A DNA stretch of 64,000 nt from HGM13010 sp934527315. Its GTDB lineage: Bacteria; Bacillota; Clostridia; Oscillospirales; Oscillospiraceae. Below the pieces are notes generated by a model. It was not told where the DNA came from, did no database searches, and saw only the letters and a list, made by a program, of their open reading frames with translations. Location of the stretch: assembly GCA_934527315.1 (NCBI GenBank), contig CAKTAK010000003.1, forward strand, positions 35,044 to 99,043, written 5' to 3'. A program made the position numbers and the translations under genes. Below, piece by piece: positions 8,472 through 16,407 of the stretch (within the stretch, counting starts at the first letter, position 1; each line of letters begins with the position of its first letter).

Positions 8472-8707
8472 GTGCGGAAGAGCTGCTGGCTGCGCTGGAG
8501 GCTGATGAAATGGGGCGGCTGCGGTGGAAGCTTTGCCGCTTATTCGGGGTGGCGCCTTGGTCCGGCTTGGGCCGGTCGCTAACGGATACCATGTGTTTGC
8601 AGCTGGCGGGGCAGTGGGTACTGGACCAGCGGGAGCAGAATCGCGGCGAGGAGAATCCGGCCTTTGACTGGGAGAAATTCCGGAAACGGAAGGGAGAGGC
8701 AACATGA
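8468..8707 (+). CDS. Small tail protein, tail assembly chaperone position
   Basis: 79 residues, helical, rich in Trp, Leu and Arg, ATGA overlap with the tube gene. Tail assembly chaperones (XkdN or gpG-like) normally occupy this site and hold the tape measure during assembly. The product is much smaller than usual chaperones (about 130-150 residues). No slippery frameshift site was identified. Function is inferred from position only. Confidence 0.4.
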   Translation: MSAEELLAALEADEMGRLRWKLCRLFGVAPWSGLGRSLTDTMCLQLAGQWVLDQREQNRGEENPAFDWEKFRKRKGEAT

Positions 8708-9189
8708 AACAGACCACAGAGCTTTTGACAGAATGGACGGCGGAGCAGGTACATTCGGCGGCTCGGTCCTTCCTTGCGGAATTGATGAGCGGAACCAAAA
8801 CAGACAAAACCGGGGAATTGATTTCCCCGGCTGCGTCGGAATCTCCGGCAGAAAAACGGAGGAACACGGTGCTGTCGGAAGGTCAGGAGACCTCTACGGC
8901 AAAGCAGCTGCTGACGCTGATGGAGAGAGAAACCGGGAAAGCGCAAGCGGAGCGAACGGTTGAAGAACTTGATGCCGGTTCCCCGGTGGAGTTTCCGGAG
9001 GAAACGGAAGAGACACCGAGAAAGGAAATAAGGGAGCCGATGGCGGAACGGCTGCAGCAGGTTTCGCAATCCCGGCGGCTGCAATTGCAGGGCGGCGGTG
9101 AATCGGGGACATATCCGCAGATGCGGCAGATTTCCGATTGGTTTCAACGGGACAGCCGACGGTATGACGCGGAATTTCGCAGATATTGA
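8704..9189 (+). CDS. Hydrophilic protein in the tape-measure position (unknown)
   Basis: 161 residues, overlapping the previous gene by four bases, with GGGAGAGGCAAC upstream. Rich in Glu, Arg, Gln, Ser and Thr, probably helical at the N-terminus and disordered in the middle, with an unusual C-terminus DWFQRDSRRYDAEFRRY. It stands exactly where contractile phages encode a large tape-measure protein (often 600-1,500 residues with hydrophobic parts), but it is short and has no hydrophobic segment. It could be a minimal ruler or a chaperone, with the true ruler lost. I do not recognise the family. Confidence 0.45.
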   Translation: MKQTTELLTEWTAEQVHSAARSFLAELMSGTKTDKTGELISPAASESPAEKRRNTVLSEGQETSTAKQLLTLMERETGKAQAERTVEELDAGSPVEFPEETEETPRKEIREPMAERLQQVSQSRRLQLQGGGESGTYPQMRQISDWFQRDSRRYDAEFRRY

Positions 9190-9207
9190 AAAAGGAGGTA
9201 GCGCGGC

Positions 9208-9798
9208 ATGAATTTATCGCCGATGCGATTTAAAAATTACGTCTGGCCACACAATCCGAAGGTGTATGAAATTGGATTTCATCGGAATGTGGCGGTACAT
9301 CATGTGCCGTTCGGTCGGGACGTTTTGGAGAGTATGGGCATGGAACGGCGCATTCTCCGGGGAGAGGGCGAGTTTTCCGGACCGGGGGCGTATCAGGAGT
9401 TTCAGCGGCTTGCAACGGTGTTTTATGAGGAAACGCCGGGAATTTTGGTTCATCCGGTCTGGCAGACCGCGAAAGCATGGTTTGTGGAGCTGCGGGTGAA
9501 ACAGGAGCCGCGGGAGGATTATGTGGCATACAGCTTTGAATTCTGGGATTGCTACGACGGATACCGAACCGGCATAGCCGCGGCAGCGGCACGACCTACC
9601 GGCTCCGGCAATGGGGCAGCGGCGGGCAACAAACCTTCCGGCAGCAGCGCACAGCAGTATTACACCGTGGTGAAAGGGGATACGCTGTATGCCATTGCAA
9701 ACCGGGCGGGAATGAGTCTGTCTGCGCTGACGGCGCTGAATCCACAGATTCGGAATATCAATTTGATTCACCCGGGAGACCGTGTGCGAATCGCATGA
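9208..9798 (+). CDS. LysM-containing tail/baseplate protein (XkdP-like)
   Basis: 196 residues behind AAAAGGAGGTAGCGCGGC. Residues 1-125 form a beta-rich domain similar to the N-terminal part of phage DNA-circularisation or baseplate proteins. A Gly/Ala/Ser linker (about 128-148) follows. The C-terminal LysM domain (about 150-196) has YTVVKGDTLYAIA and LIHPGDRVRI. LysM binds peptidoglycan, so the protein probably sits at the baseplate near the hub, as XkdP does in PBSX. Confidence 0.8.
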   Translation: MNLSPMRFKNYVWPHNPKVYEIGFHRNVAVHHVPFGRDVLESMGMERRILRGEGEFSGPGAYQEFQRLATVFYEETPGILVHPVWQTAKAWFVELRVKQEPREDYVAYSFEFWDCYDGYRTGIAAAAARPTGSGNGAAAGNKPSGSSAQQYYTVVKGDTLYAIANRAGMSLSALTALNPQIRNINLIHPGDRVRIA

Positions 9799-9808
9799 AG
9801 GAGGCAGA

Positions 9809-10759
9809 ATGACAGGAACCATTTATGATGAAAAGGGCAGAGAATACGGGCTGCCGGTGCTTTTGGAATGGGAGATCACCCACGGATTGGGCGGCAGCTG
9901 CGACAGTTTTACGGTGACGGTGCCGTATCAGCCGGAAATGCTGCCGATTTTGAAAACGGCATGCCGCTTTCGGGCGGTACACAACGGAGAGACTGTATTT
10001 TATGGTGTGATGGACGGATATACCGTGGATTGCGGTACCGGCGGCAGTACGGTGTCTCTGGAGGGGCGGTCGCTGGGTGCGCTGCTGATGGACAACGAGG
10101 CGGAGAGCGGGGAGTATTTCAATCTGGGCTTGGAAGAGGTGCTGCGCCGTCATGTGACGGATTGGGGAATTCGGGAGATTCAGCGGGCAAGTGTGCCGAA
10201 TATGAGCCATTTTACGGTATCTTCCGGGCAGAGTCAGTGGAGTGTGCTCCGGGAATATCTGGAGTTTGCGGGAAATCTGGCACCCCGGTTTGACCGAAAG
10301 GGAACTCTGCTGCTGGACGGCAGGCAGGGCGGCGAAAAGCGCGTGATTGACAAAAGTACACCGGTGAATAAATTGCAGTTTCGGGAGGACCGATATGGTG
10401 TGATTTCAGAGGTTCTGGTGAAAAAGACCCGGTCTGCCGTAACGGGAACCGTGAAAAATCAGGAGCTGATGCAGCGGGGCGGCAGCGCCCGGCGGGTGAT
10501 TCAGGTTCCGCGATACACGGATTATGACGCCATGCGGTACACCGGGGAGTATCAGATTCGGAAATCCAGAGAAAACAGCGCGGTGTGTACGTTGACAGTG
10601 CCTATGCTGTTTCCGGCATTTGCCGGGGATACCGTAGAGCTGCGGTACAGCGGCATCGGACTGACCGGCGTTTATCGGGTGTGTGAATCCCGCTGCTGGG
10701 CAAAGGCATCCCGCTACGGAACGGATTTGACCTTGGCGGTTTGGGAGGCATGGAACTGA
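9809..10759 (+). CDS. Baseplate hub protein (XkdQ/gpD-like)
   Basis: 316 residues from ATG 9809 with AAGGAGGCAG upstream; the frame continues 27 bases earlier without a better site. Beta-rich protein; the region with EGRSLGALLMDNEA and LGLEEVLRRHVTDWG matches late-control/hub proteins that form the central channel under the tail tube. The next gene encodes the spike that plugs it. The stop overlaps the next start. Confidence 0.72.
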   Translation: MTGTIYDEKGREYGLPVLLEWEITHGLGGSCDSFTVTVPYQPEMLPILKTACRFRAVHNGETVFYGVMDGYTVDCGTGGSTVSLEGRSLGALLMDNEAESGEYFNLGLEEVLRRHVTDWGIREIQRASVPNMSHFTVSSGQSQWSVLREYLEFAGNLAPRFDRKGTLLLDGRQGGEKRVIDKSTPVNKLQFREDRYGVISEVLVKKTRSAVTGTVKNQELMQRGGSARRVIQVPRYTDYDAMRYTGEYQIRKSRENSAVCTLTVPMLFPAFAGDTVELRYSGIGLTGVYRVCESRCWAKASRYGTDLTLAVWEAWN

Positions 10760-11166
10760 TGTGGCTTTCGGAACGAGAATCAAGAAGAAACGGCGGAAAG
10801 CATTCTGCCGCGATTGCAAACGTGACCATTCCCGGGCAGAAACCGGCTGCATGGTCCGGCAGTGAGCTGCGGGGATTGACGGTGCTGGCACCCGGGGGAT
10901 ATGTATGGATTCCCGGGCAGAGCGATGAGGTTTTGACGCTGCCCTGCGGCACCGGAGAGCATGTGATTGCCGGCGCGCGGGAAATGCAGGCGCCGGCAGG
11001 TATGCAGCCGGGGGAAATTTATCTCCATGCGGCCAGCGGTGCGTCGATTCGGCTGAAGAATGACGGTACGATGGAGTTGAGTGGAAAACTCACGGTAAAG
11101 GGCAGCCTGAATGTTGCGGGCGCGTTGACGGTCAACGGTATGAATGTGGCGCTGAGTATGAATTGA
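10759..11166 (+). CDS. Baseplate spike/assembly protein (gpV-like)
   Basis: 135 residues from ATG 10759, which overlaps the hub stop (TGATG); ATG 10750 is an upstream alternative but sits too close to GGGAGG. OB-fold-like start followed by repeating short beta strands at the C-terminus (IRLKNDGTMELSGKLTVKG, then SLNVAGALTVNG), the pattern of trimeric beta-helix spikes. It would puncture the target envelope. Confidence 0.68.
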   Translation: MWLSERESRRNGGKHSAAIANVTIPGQKPAAWSGSELRGLTVLAPGGYVWIPGQSDEVLTLPCGTGEHVIAGAREMQAPAGMQPGEIYLHAASGASIRLKNDGTMELSGKLTVKGSLNVAGALTVNGMNVALSMN

Positions 11167-11176
11167 GGGAACGCGA

Positions 11177-11524
11177 ATGGAATTGAAATTGGAAAACGGG
11201 GTCTATCTTTGCCGGGGAAAGACGCCGGAGACCGTTTCCGGGGCGGAAGAAATTGCACAGCGGGTGGTAATGCGCTTGACAGCCCACCGGGGCGGGTTTG
11301 CGCCGCTGCCGGAATACGGCAGCCGGCTGTATTTGCTGTCGCGTTTGGCCCGACCCGGTACGTATCAGACAACGGCAATGCAGCTGATTGCAGAGGCATT
11401 GGAGGGAGAGACGGCGGTTTCCGTGACGGACGTGCAGGTAACGGAACTGAGAGAGAACGATTTGCGAGTCGATATAACATTTACCGTAGATGGTCAGTTG
11501 TTTCAGACGGGCATTACGGTGTAA
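11177..11524 (+). CDS. Baseplate wedge protein, gp25/GPW family
   Basis: 115 residues. The motif F-A-P-L-P-E-Y-G-S-R-L-Y at about residues 40-51 is the signature of the T4 gp25-like fold, followed by a VTDVQVTEL strand. It connects the tube/sheath to the wedge and starts sheath polymerisation. It stands before gpJ, as in nearly all contractile systems. Confidence 0.85.
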   Translation: MELKLENGVYLCRGKTPETVSGAEEIAQRVVMRLTAHRGGFAPLPEYGSRLYLLSRLARPGTYQTTAMQLIAEALEGETAVSVTDVQVTELRENDLRVDITFTVDGQLFQTGITV

Positions 11525-11536
11525 GGGGGAAAGAAA

Positions 11537-12595
11537 TTGCAGACAATGGAGCGCATCTATGAAACGATGCGGCAGACGATGGAAGAGCTGTCCGGTATGC
11601 TGCCGGAAGAGGGCGGCGATTTGGCGCTGCGGCTGCGCGCCGTGGCGGCAGAACTGTATTCTCTGTGGCAGCAGGCGGATTTTGTGCTGCGGCAGTGCTT
11701 CCCACAGACGGCGGAGGGAGAATATTTGGATTCCCACGGTCAGATTCGCGGCATTACCCGGCAGGGCGGTGCACATGCTGTGGGTAATCTGAAATTTTCG
11801 GTATCTACGGCGGCGGAGCGGGTGCTGACGATTCCCGTGGGTACGGTTTGCACCGACGCGGCGGGAAACCGATTCGAAACCACCGCGGCAGGCAGCATTG
11901 CCGTGGGGCAGACATCCTGTACGGTGGCGGCACGGGCAGTGGAATCCGGCAGAAACGGAAATGCCGGGGAGGAAACGGTGACGTATATGGTTTCCGCTCC
12001 GGTGGGCGTGGAATTCTGCACGAATCCGGAGGCATTTCAGGACGGCACCGCCGGAGAAGAGGACGAAAGCTTGCGGCGGCGCATTCTCAGCAGCTATCAG
12101 AAGTTGCCAAACGGCGCGAATGTGGCATATTATGAGACGCAAGCTATGGACGTGGACGGTGTGGCGGCGGTTCAGGTGCTGCCCCGGAACCGGGGTGTGG
12201 GCACGGTAGATGTGGTGATTGCCTCCGCCGGGGGAATGCCGGCGCACACACTGCTGAATACGGTGCAGACCAAGCTGAATCGGCTGCGGGAAATCTGCGT
12301 GGACTTGAAAGTGCTGTCGCCTACGGCGAAAAGCGTGAATGTCACGGCGGCGGTGACGGTGAATCCCAACTATGACGAGGCAGCCGTATTGCAGGCGGTG
12401 AAGGACACCATCAGTCAGTGGTTCAACGGCCGATTGCTGGGGCAGGCGGTATATCGGGCAAAACTGGGCAGCTTGATTTACAGCGTGGAGGGCGTGGAAA
12501 ACTACACGCTCAGTCAGCCGGCAGCGGATTTGGCGGCAAACCGCAGTGTATTGCCGGTGTTGGGGGCACTGGTAATAGAAAAGGCGGGCGCATAA
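11537..12595 (+). CDS. Baseplate J-like protein
   Basis: 352 residues; start TTG 11537 after AAGGGGGAAAG, or ATG 11546. The motif EGEYLDSHGQIRGITR at about residues 55-70 is diagnostic of Baseplate_J (XkdT, P2 gpJ). Later segments PGGANVAYYE-like (here LPNGANVAYYETQAMDVDGV) and VLPRNRGVGTVDVVI are also typical. It builds the wedge ring of the baseplate. The stop TAA touches the next ATG. Confidence 0.92.
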   Translation: MQTMERIYETMRQTMEELSGMLPEEGGDLALRLRAVAAELYSLWQQADFVLRQCFPQTAEGEYLDSHGQIRGITRQGGAHAVGNLKFSVSTAAERVLTIPVGTVCTDAAGNRFETTAAGSIAVGQTSCTVAARAVESGRNGNAGEETVTYMVSAPVGVEFCTNPEAFQDGTAGEEDESLRRRILSSYQKLPNGANVAYYETQAMDVDGVAAVQVLPRNRGVGTVDVVIASAGGMPAHTLLNTVQTKLNRLREICVDLKVLSPTAKSVNVTAAVTVNPNYDEAAVLQAVKDTISQWFNGRLLGQAVYRAKLGSLIYSVEGVENYTLSQPAADLAANRSVLPVLGALVIEKAGA

Positions 12596-13168
12596 ATGGG
12601 CTACGGAGCGTATTTGAAATCCTTGCTGGCGCCGTTGGACTTGTATGACCTGGAAAAGGGCATCGGTGCAGCGGAATTGGAAAGCATCGGCGGCGCACTG
12701 GACGGGGTTTATGAAACTCTGACGGAATTGGAGCGGGAGGCTCTGCCGGCTACGGCGGAAAGCTGGGGATTGGGGCGATATGAAGAAATCCTGCCCTATC
12801 ACCCCGCGGCGTCCACACCGGAAAAACGCCGGCAGGCGGTGATGGCGCTGCTGCGCATTGACGGCAGCAGCTTTACCTTGCAGGCGATGCAGGATACCGT
12901 GGCGGGCTGCGGCATTGCGGCAGCCGTGGAAGAGGGAATTGAGCCACAAACCGTGGTGATTTCCTTCCCGGGCGTGCGGGGCACACCCCAGCGCTTTGAG
13001 GCGCTACAGGAACGCATTGAGGCCATTTTGCCCTGTCATCTGGCTGTGACCTACCATCTGATTTATCTCACGTGGCAGGAACTGGAGACATTCGGATTGA
13101 CTTGGGAGATTTTGGAGCAGGCAAATATGACTTGGGAGGAATTGGAACGATACGGTGGGGAGGTGTAA
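12596..13168 (+). CDS. YmfQ/XkdU-like baseplate protein with C-terminal TW-repeat
   Basis: 190 residues. The N-terminal part (LLAPLDLYDLEKG, then about 70 residues later LGRYEEILPY and the PEKRRQAVMALLRI segment) matches YmfQ-type proteins found after gpJ. The last 30 residues contain three imperfect decapeptides beginning LTWQELETFG, LTWEILEQAN and MTWEELERYG. In phages the tail fibre usually follows; here no fibre gene follows and the next gene encodes a membrane protein. Confidence 0.75.
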   Translation: MGYGAYLKSLLAPLDLYDLEKGIGAAELESIGGALDGVYETLTELEREALPATAESWGLGRYEEILPYHPAASTPEKRRQAVMALLRIDGSSFTLQAMQDTVAGCGIAAAVEEGIEPQTVVISFPGVRGTPQRFEALQERIEAILPCHLAVTYHLIYLTWQELETFGLTWEILEQANMTWEELERYGGEV

Positions 13169-13170
13169 GC

Positions 13171-13425
13171 TTGGACGAGTGGACGGTGGTGACAGCGCTG
13201 GTTGTGCTGTTGGGATTGTTTATGACCGTTGCAAAGCCGATTGTCGGACTCAATTCCACCATCGCACGGTTGAGCGAAAATGTGGAGCGGCTGGAAGGCA
13301 AGCTCACGGAATTAAGCGACCGAAATTCCGACGGACACCGACGGCTCTGGGAGGAAAGCTCCCGGCAGAATCAACGCATCGAGGACCACGAAACCCGACT
13401 GACGGTACTGGAGCAGAAACAATAA
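13171..13425 (+). CDS. Membrane-anchored coiled-coil protein (XhlA/holin-accessory-like)
   Basis: 84 residues from TTG 13171 with GGGGAGG seven bases upstream. One N-terminal membrane helix (about residues 5-23) is followed by a long coiled coil with heptad Leu/Val (SENVERLEGKLTELSD) up to the end. Small proteins of this type accompany holins in PBSX (XhlA) although their order of segments may differ. It could link the particle to the membrane or help lysis. The function is not proven. Confidence 0.5.
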   Translation: MDEWTVVTALVVLLGLFMTVAKPIVGLNSTIARLSENVERLEGKLTELSDRNSDGHRRLWEESSRQNQRIEDHETRLTVLEQKQ

Positions 13426-13427
13426 AA

Positions 13428-13466
13428 AAATACGCTTCGCAAGAAAAACTGCGAAGCGTATTTTTG
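13428..13466. terminator. Bidirectional terminator between the phage cluster and the AI-2E family gene
   Basis: Twelve-base stem ATACGCTTCGCA / TGCGAAGCGTAT with an A-run on the left and a T-run on the right. It ends the phage operon and the convergent minus-strand gene. Confidence 0.92.
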
Positions 13467-13476
13467 TGTGATGAAA

Positions 13477-14604
13477 TCAAGCGATTTTAATGTGTTTTTG
13501 TTTGAGCTTTTTTCTGGTATCTTCCGTGACCAACGTATACAAAACGGCCACCAGAGGAATGAAGAACAGCATACCCAGCAAACCGAACAGCTTGCCGCCC
13601 AACAGCACGGCAATCAAGGTCCACATGGAGGGCAGACCCACGCTGTTGCCTACCACTTTGGGATAAATGAAATGGCCCTCGACAAACTGGACGCATTCAA
13701 ACACCACAAAGCACATCAATGCCTTGAAGGGGTCTACCATCAGCACCAACAGCACACCAATCAAGCAGGAGAGGAATGCGCCTACGTACGGCACAAAGGA
13801 CATCAGCGAGGTGGTGACGGCAATCACACCGGCATAGGGAATTCCGAACAGGCTCAAGGCAATGGCCAACAGCGCGCCCAGAATCACGGCCTCGATGCAC
13901 TGTCCGGACAGAAACTTGGAATAGGTCCGGGTGGTCAATGCAGCCACATAGCACAGCTTGTCGGCCCGGTCTTTCCGGAGGTTGGCATAGGCAATGGACT
14001 TGGCTTGATGGGACAAGGTCTGCTTGTTCAGAATGATATAGATGGAGATAATCAGCGCCATCAGAAAAGTCACAATGGAGCCGATGGTGGAAGAGGCGGC
14101 GCCTACAATCACACTCAAAACGTTTCCGGCATTGTTGGTAAACTGGCTCAGAATGGTGTTGAAATCCAGTTTTTCCAGATACTGCTCTGCGGTGGTGGTG
14201 TCGAAATTCAGAGATTCCAGATAAGCCAGCAGCTCCGGGATTTTTTCGCGAATGGTGTCAACAATGCTCTTCACGGACTGAACCAACTGGGGAATGGCCA
14301 ACGTGCTGACCAATGTGCCCAGCAGTACCAGAATCAAAACAGTCATCAGCAGACTGATCATTCCGATGGCGGATTCCGGCATCGGTTTTTTCTTGCCGCG
14401 AGACAGCTTGCGGAGACGATTGCCGATGGCGGTCATGGGTACATTTGCCACAAAGGCAATGATGCAGGCAATGACAATGGGGCTCAGCTCCTGCCACAGC
14501 CGGCCCAACAAGCCCAGCGCGGAGGAAACATTCAGCACTACCACCAACAGCGCCGCGGTAAAGGTAATCAAAAGCATATAGCTTTTCATGCGGGATTTTT
14601 CCAT
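13477..14604 (-). CDS. AI-2E family transporter (PerM/YdbI-like membrane protein)
   Basis: 375 residues with about eight membrane helices. Family hallmarks are the central soluble segment between helices (SVKSIVDTIREKIPELLAYLES) and the C-terminal half with FLSGQCIEAVILG, VPYVGAF and the terminal PKVVGNSVGLPSMWTLIAVLLGG. Proteins of this family export AI-2 or act as cation/proton antiporters; the substrate here is unknown. It converges on the phage cluster. Confidence 0.88.
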   Translation of the reverse strand: MEKSRMKSYMLLITFTAALLVVVLNVSSALGLLGRLWQELSPIVIACIIAFVANVPMTAIGNRLRKLSRGKKKPMPESAIGMISLLMTVLILVLLGTLVSTLAIPQLVQSVKSIVDTIREKIPELLAYLESLNFDTTTAEQYLEKLDFNTILSQFTNNAGNVLSVIVGAASSTIGSIVTFLMALIISIYIILNKQTLSHQAKSIAYANLRKDRADKLCYVAALTTRTYSKFLSGQCIEAVILGALLAIALSLFGIPYAGVIAVTTSLMSFVPYVGAFLSCLIGVLLVLMVDPFKALMCFVVFECVQFVEGHFIYPKVVGNSVGLPSMWTLIAVLLGGKLFGLLGMLFFIPLVAVLYTLVTEDTRKKLKQKHIKIA

Positions 14605-14610
14605 GAAAAC

Positions 14611-14814
14611 TTACGGCTCCTTCTGTTCGGAATTTTCGGAATCCTGTTCAGACTCTGCCGGGAAGAACCGGGGGATAATGACCTTCAGCACCAGCAGATA
14701 ACCGGCGAGGTACAGCACCAATGCGGGAAGGGGGGCCAAAGTTAGGGCAAACAGCAAGCCGGTGCAGATTGCCAGATAGGCGACCCAGACCAGCACCAAT
14801 TTCAGTGTTCTCAT
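14611..14814 (-). CDS. Small two-helix membrane protein
   Basis: 67 residues: two hydrophobic segments (about 5-25 and 28-48) and an acidic, Ser/Glu-rich tail. It ends six bases before the AI-2E-family gene starts, so both are probably one transcript. No family recognised; a small partner or unrelated protein. Confidence 0.65.
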   Translation of the reverse strand: MRTLKLVLVWVAYLAICTGLLFALTLAPLPALVLYLAGYLLVLKVIIPRFFPAESEQDSENSEQKEP

Positions 14815-14944
14815 CGTTCTAACTCTTTCCTTTATACAGATTTTTTTAAAACAGCGTAAAAAGATTTTCTATATTGTACTGTATAAATGTGAACAAATCA
14901 AGAGAATCCACGGCGGAGAATCTTTTCCCGAACGATACAACGGA

Positions 14945-14988
14945 AAAATGCCTATCCCTGTTTGCGAAACATCGGGGATAGGCATTTT
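14945..14988 (-). terminator. Terminator of the 15.0 kb minus-strand gene
   Basis: Stem AATGCCTATCCC / GGGGATAGGCATT; read on the minus strand it ends in ATTTTT. Confidence 0.8.
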
Positions 14989-15002
14989 AAATGATGTTGG
15001 AT

Positions 15003-15362
15003 TTACGGTTTGTCTTCTTCACCGAAAAGCGCCAGAAACAAGCTGAACCCGAACAAAAGCAGCAGCAGAATCAGAATATATTCTGCATTTTTCAGAATCA
15101 AAACGGGCAATTCAGAGGTATGAAAACAGTAAAACAGATACATGGCCAACATGATTCCGCAGCAAACCAGAGGAATGGGTTGGAAGTGGAATTTCAGTTT
15201 TCCGGAATGTGCGAGATAGGCCAAACAGAAACCGGTCAGCGCGAAAAGCGCACTTTCACCGTAAAATTCGCCGTGCCAGACATCACCCAAATACAGTCTT
15301 TGAAGATTTTTCGCTGCGATCAGCAATAGAAAAACACCCAGAAATTTGAATAGTTTTTTCAA
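15003..15362 (-). CDS. Small integral membrane protein, unknown
   Basis: 119 residues if TTG 15362 is the start, which has AAGGAGG seven bases upstream; the frame is open further upstream to 15443 but without a better site. Four hydrophobic helices separated by short charged loops, C-terminus acidic (GEEDKP). First of a run of small membrane protein genes on the minus strand with lower GC than the surrounding genes. No family recognised. Confidence 0.6.
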   Translation of the reverse strand: MKKLFKFLGVFLLLIAAKNLQRLYLGDVWHGEFYGESALFALTGFCLAYLAHSGKLKFHFQPIPLVCCGIMLAMYLFYCFHTSELPVLILKNAEYILILLLLLFGFSLFLALFGEEDKP

Positions 15363-15391
15363 AGCCAGAACCTCCTTGTTGCCTGCCGCCT

Positions 15392-15658
15392 TTATTCCTC
15401 CTGCAAAGGTAACTTCTTCAGTTCTTTTCCGCAATAGGGGCAATACGAATAGACATTCCCGCAGGAATAGAACTCATGCATGCAGTGGGGGCAGGAATCT
15501 TTCTGCAGATCATCACATACCCAAATCATGACAAGAGCGCCGACTGCAAAGATCCATTTCCATTTCGGCCAACAGCTAAAAAGAATGGGCATTGCAATGA
15601 CAATATACAGAATCGAGACAAACTGCATGAAAAAATAGATAAATTCCTTTTTCTTCAT
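15392..15658 (-). CDS. Small membrane protein with C-terminal zinc ribbon
   Basis: 88 residues: two membrane segments (about 8-25 and 32-47), then CPHC and, 15 residues later, CPYCG, forming a four-Cys zinc ribbon. The 25 bases upstream of its start are shared with the gene starting at 16407. Function unknown; could be a regulatory or envelope zinc-binding protein. Confidence 0.6.
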   Translation of the reverse strand: MKKKEFIYFFMQFVSILYIVIAMPILFSCWPKWKWIFAVGALVMIWVCDDLQKDSCPHCMHEFYSCGNVYSYCPYCGKELKKLPLQEE

Positions 15659-15682
15659 TGCAAAAGCCTCCTTATGATGTAG
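15658..15682 (-). repeat. Duplicated upstream region, copy 1
   Basis: The 24-25 bases upstream of and including the start codon region (minus strand ACATCATAAGGAGGCTTTTG) recur in front of the gene starting at 16407. They include the ribosome binding site AAGGAGG. Confidence 0.85.
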
Positions 15683-15709
15683 TATGATGTGAATGAAAAG
15701 TTGCCAAAC

Positions 15710-15937
15710 TTACCGGACCGGATTCATGGACAGCATCAATAGCGAGATACAGCAAATCAAAAACAGTTTGATATGGCCTTTCCACCAAATACAGAAATCC
15801 TTGAACGTCTCAAACGATTCATTTTTCAGCAAGTTAAGACTCCATAGCAGACTCAGCATAAAGACAATTGGCGGAATTGGAAAAAGTACCATGGAGATTC
15901 CTGCAATCAGTGCGTAAAACCACAGTATGATGTCCAT
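15710..15937 (-). CDS. Small membrane protein, unknown
   Basis: 75 residues, ATG with GAGGGGGACAATCA upstream. Three hydrophobic stretches and a W-W-K-G segment between the second and third. Part of the minus-strand group of small membrane proteins at 15.0-16.4 kb. Not recognised. Confidence 0.5.
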   Translation of the reverse strand: MDIILWFYALIAGISMVLFPIPPIVFMLSLLWSLNLLKNESFETFKDFCIWWKGHIKLFLICCISLLMLSMNPVR

Positions 15938-15978
15938 TGATTGTCCCCCTCAAATAGATTTTGAATTACTTTTCACAG

Positions 15979-16407
15979 CTACATATTTTTGCGTTTCGCT
16001 AAAGAATAATTTTTAAGCCACGCGATTAAGACGGATAGGATGGGAATCAGCAGACCATAGATGCCAAGAAAAAGGAATTCGTCCGGGCCAAAACTGCTGA
16101 TTTGATGAGAAAACCATTTATTTGCAAAAACCAGGATGCAGGGAACTTGAAAAGTGAAAAAAATCGGAACATACCTCACACTGATCCACGATAGTAATAT
16201 GGCAGGACACCAACAGTGGGTTGAAATCGTTAAAATTGAGCTGACCGAAAAGATCAAGCTTTTGTGATAGGGCATCCATGGGTAGAGGGGTTCAGCAATA
16301 TTGGGGAACATTCGATTTAACCATACAAACATAGCGTATGCAAAGGTCGGTACCAGTACGATTTGAAGGACCTTTTCGGTCTCTCTACTGAAAATTTTCT
16401 TTTCCAT
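15979..16407 (-). CDS. Small membrane protein, unknown
   Basis: 142 residues from ATG 16407, chosen because AAGGAGG lies in the duplicated leader; the longer open frame upstream has no ribosome binding site. About four hydrophobic helices, N-terminus MEKKIFSRETEKVLQ charged, C-terminus basic (LAKRKNM). Probably the first gene of the small membrane protein cluster. No known family. Confidence 0.55.
   Translation of the reverse strand: MEKKIFSRETEKVLQIVLVPTFAYAMFVWLNRMFPNIAEPLYPWMPYHKSLIFSVSSILTISTHCWCPAILLSWISVRYVPIFFTFQVPCILVFANKWFSHQISSFGPDEFLFLGIYGLLIPILSVLIAWLKNYSLAKRKNM

Larger units (their letters stand above)
614..13466 (+). mobile_element. Domesticated contractile phage morphogenesis cluster, PBSX/gene-transfer-agent-like
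   Basis: Twenty collinear genes from small terminase to a membrane coiled-coil protein, mostly overlapping by 1-4 bases or separated by fewer than 20, and closed by a strong terminator. All recognisable products are packaging, head, contractile tail or baseplate proteins of the PBSX/Xkd type. No integrase, excisionase, repressor, replication, recombination or tail-fibre gene is present. The left neighbour is a complete gene end with its own terminator and the right neighbour is an intact host gene. I saw no flanking direct repeats. All frames are intact, which argues against simple decay. It may be a maintained particle such as a gene transfer agent or PBSX-like element, or the structural part of a rearranged prophage. 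Confidence 0.75.

Noticed and set aside
614..13466. Tailocin (phage-tail bacteriocin) interpretation of the cluster
   Set aside because: Terminase, portal, protease and capsid genes are intact, which tailocins lack.
13468..14745. Plus-strand open frame of 425 codons opposite the AI-2E-family gene
   Set aside because: Rich in Gln, His and Asn without domains; shadow of the membrane protein on the minus strand.
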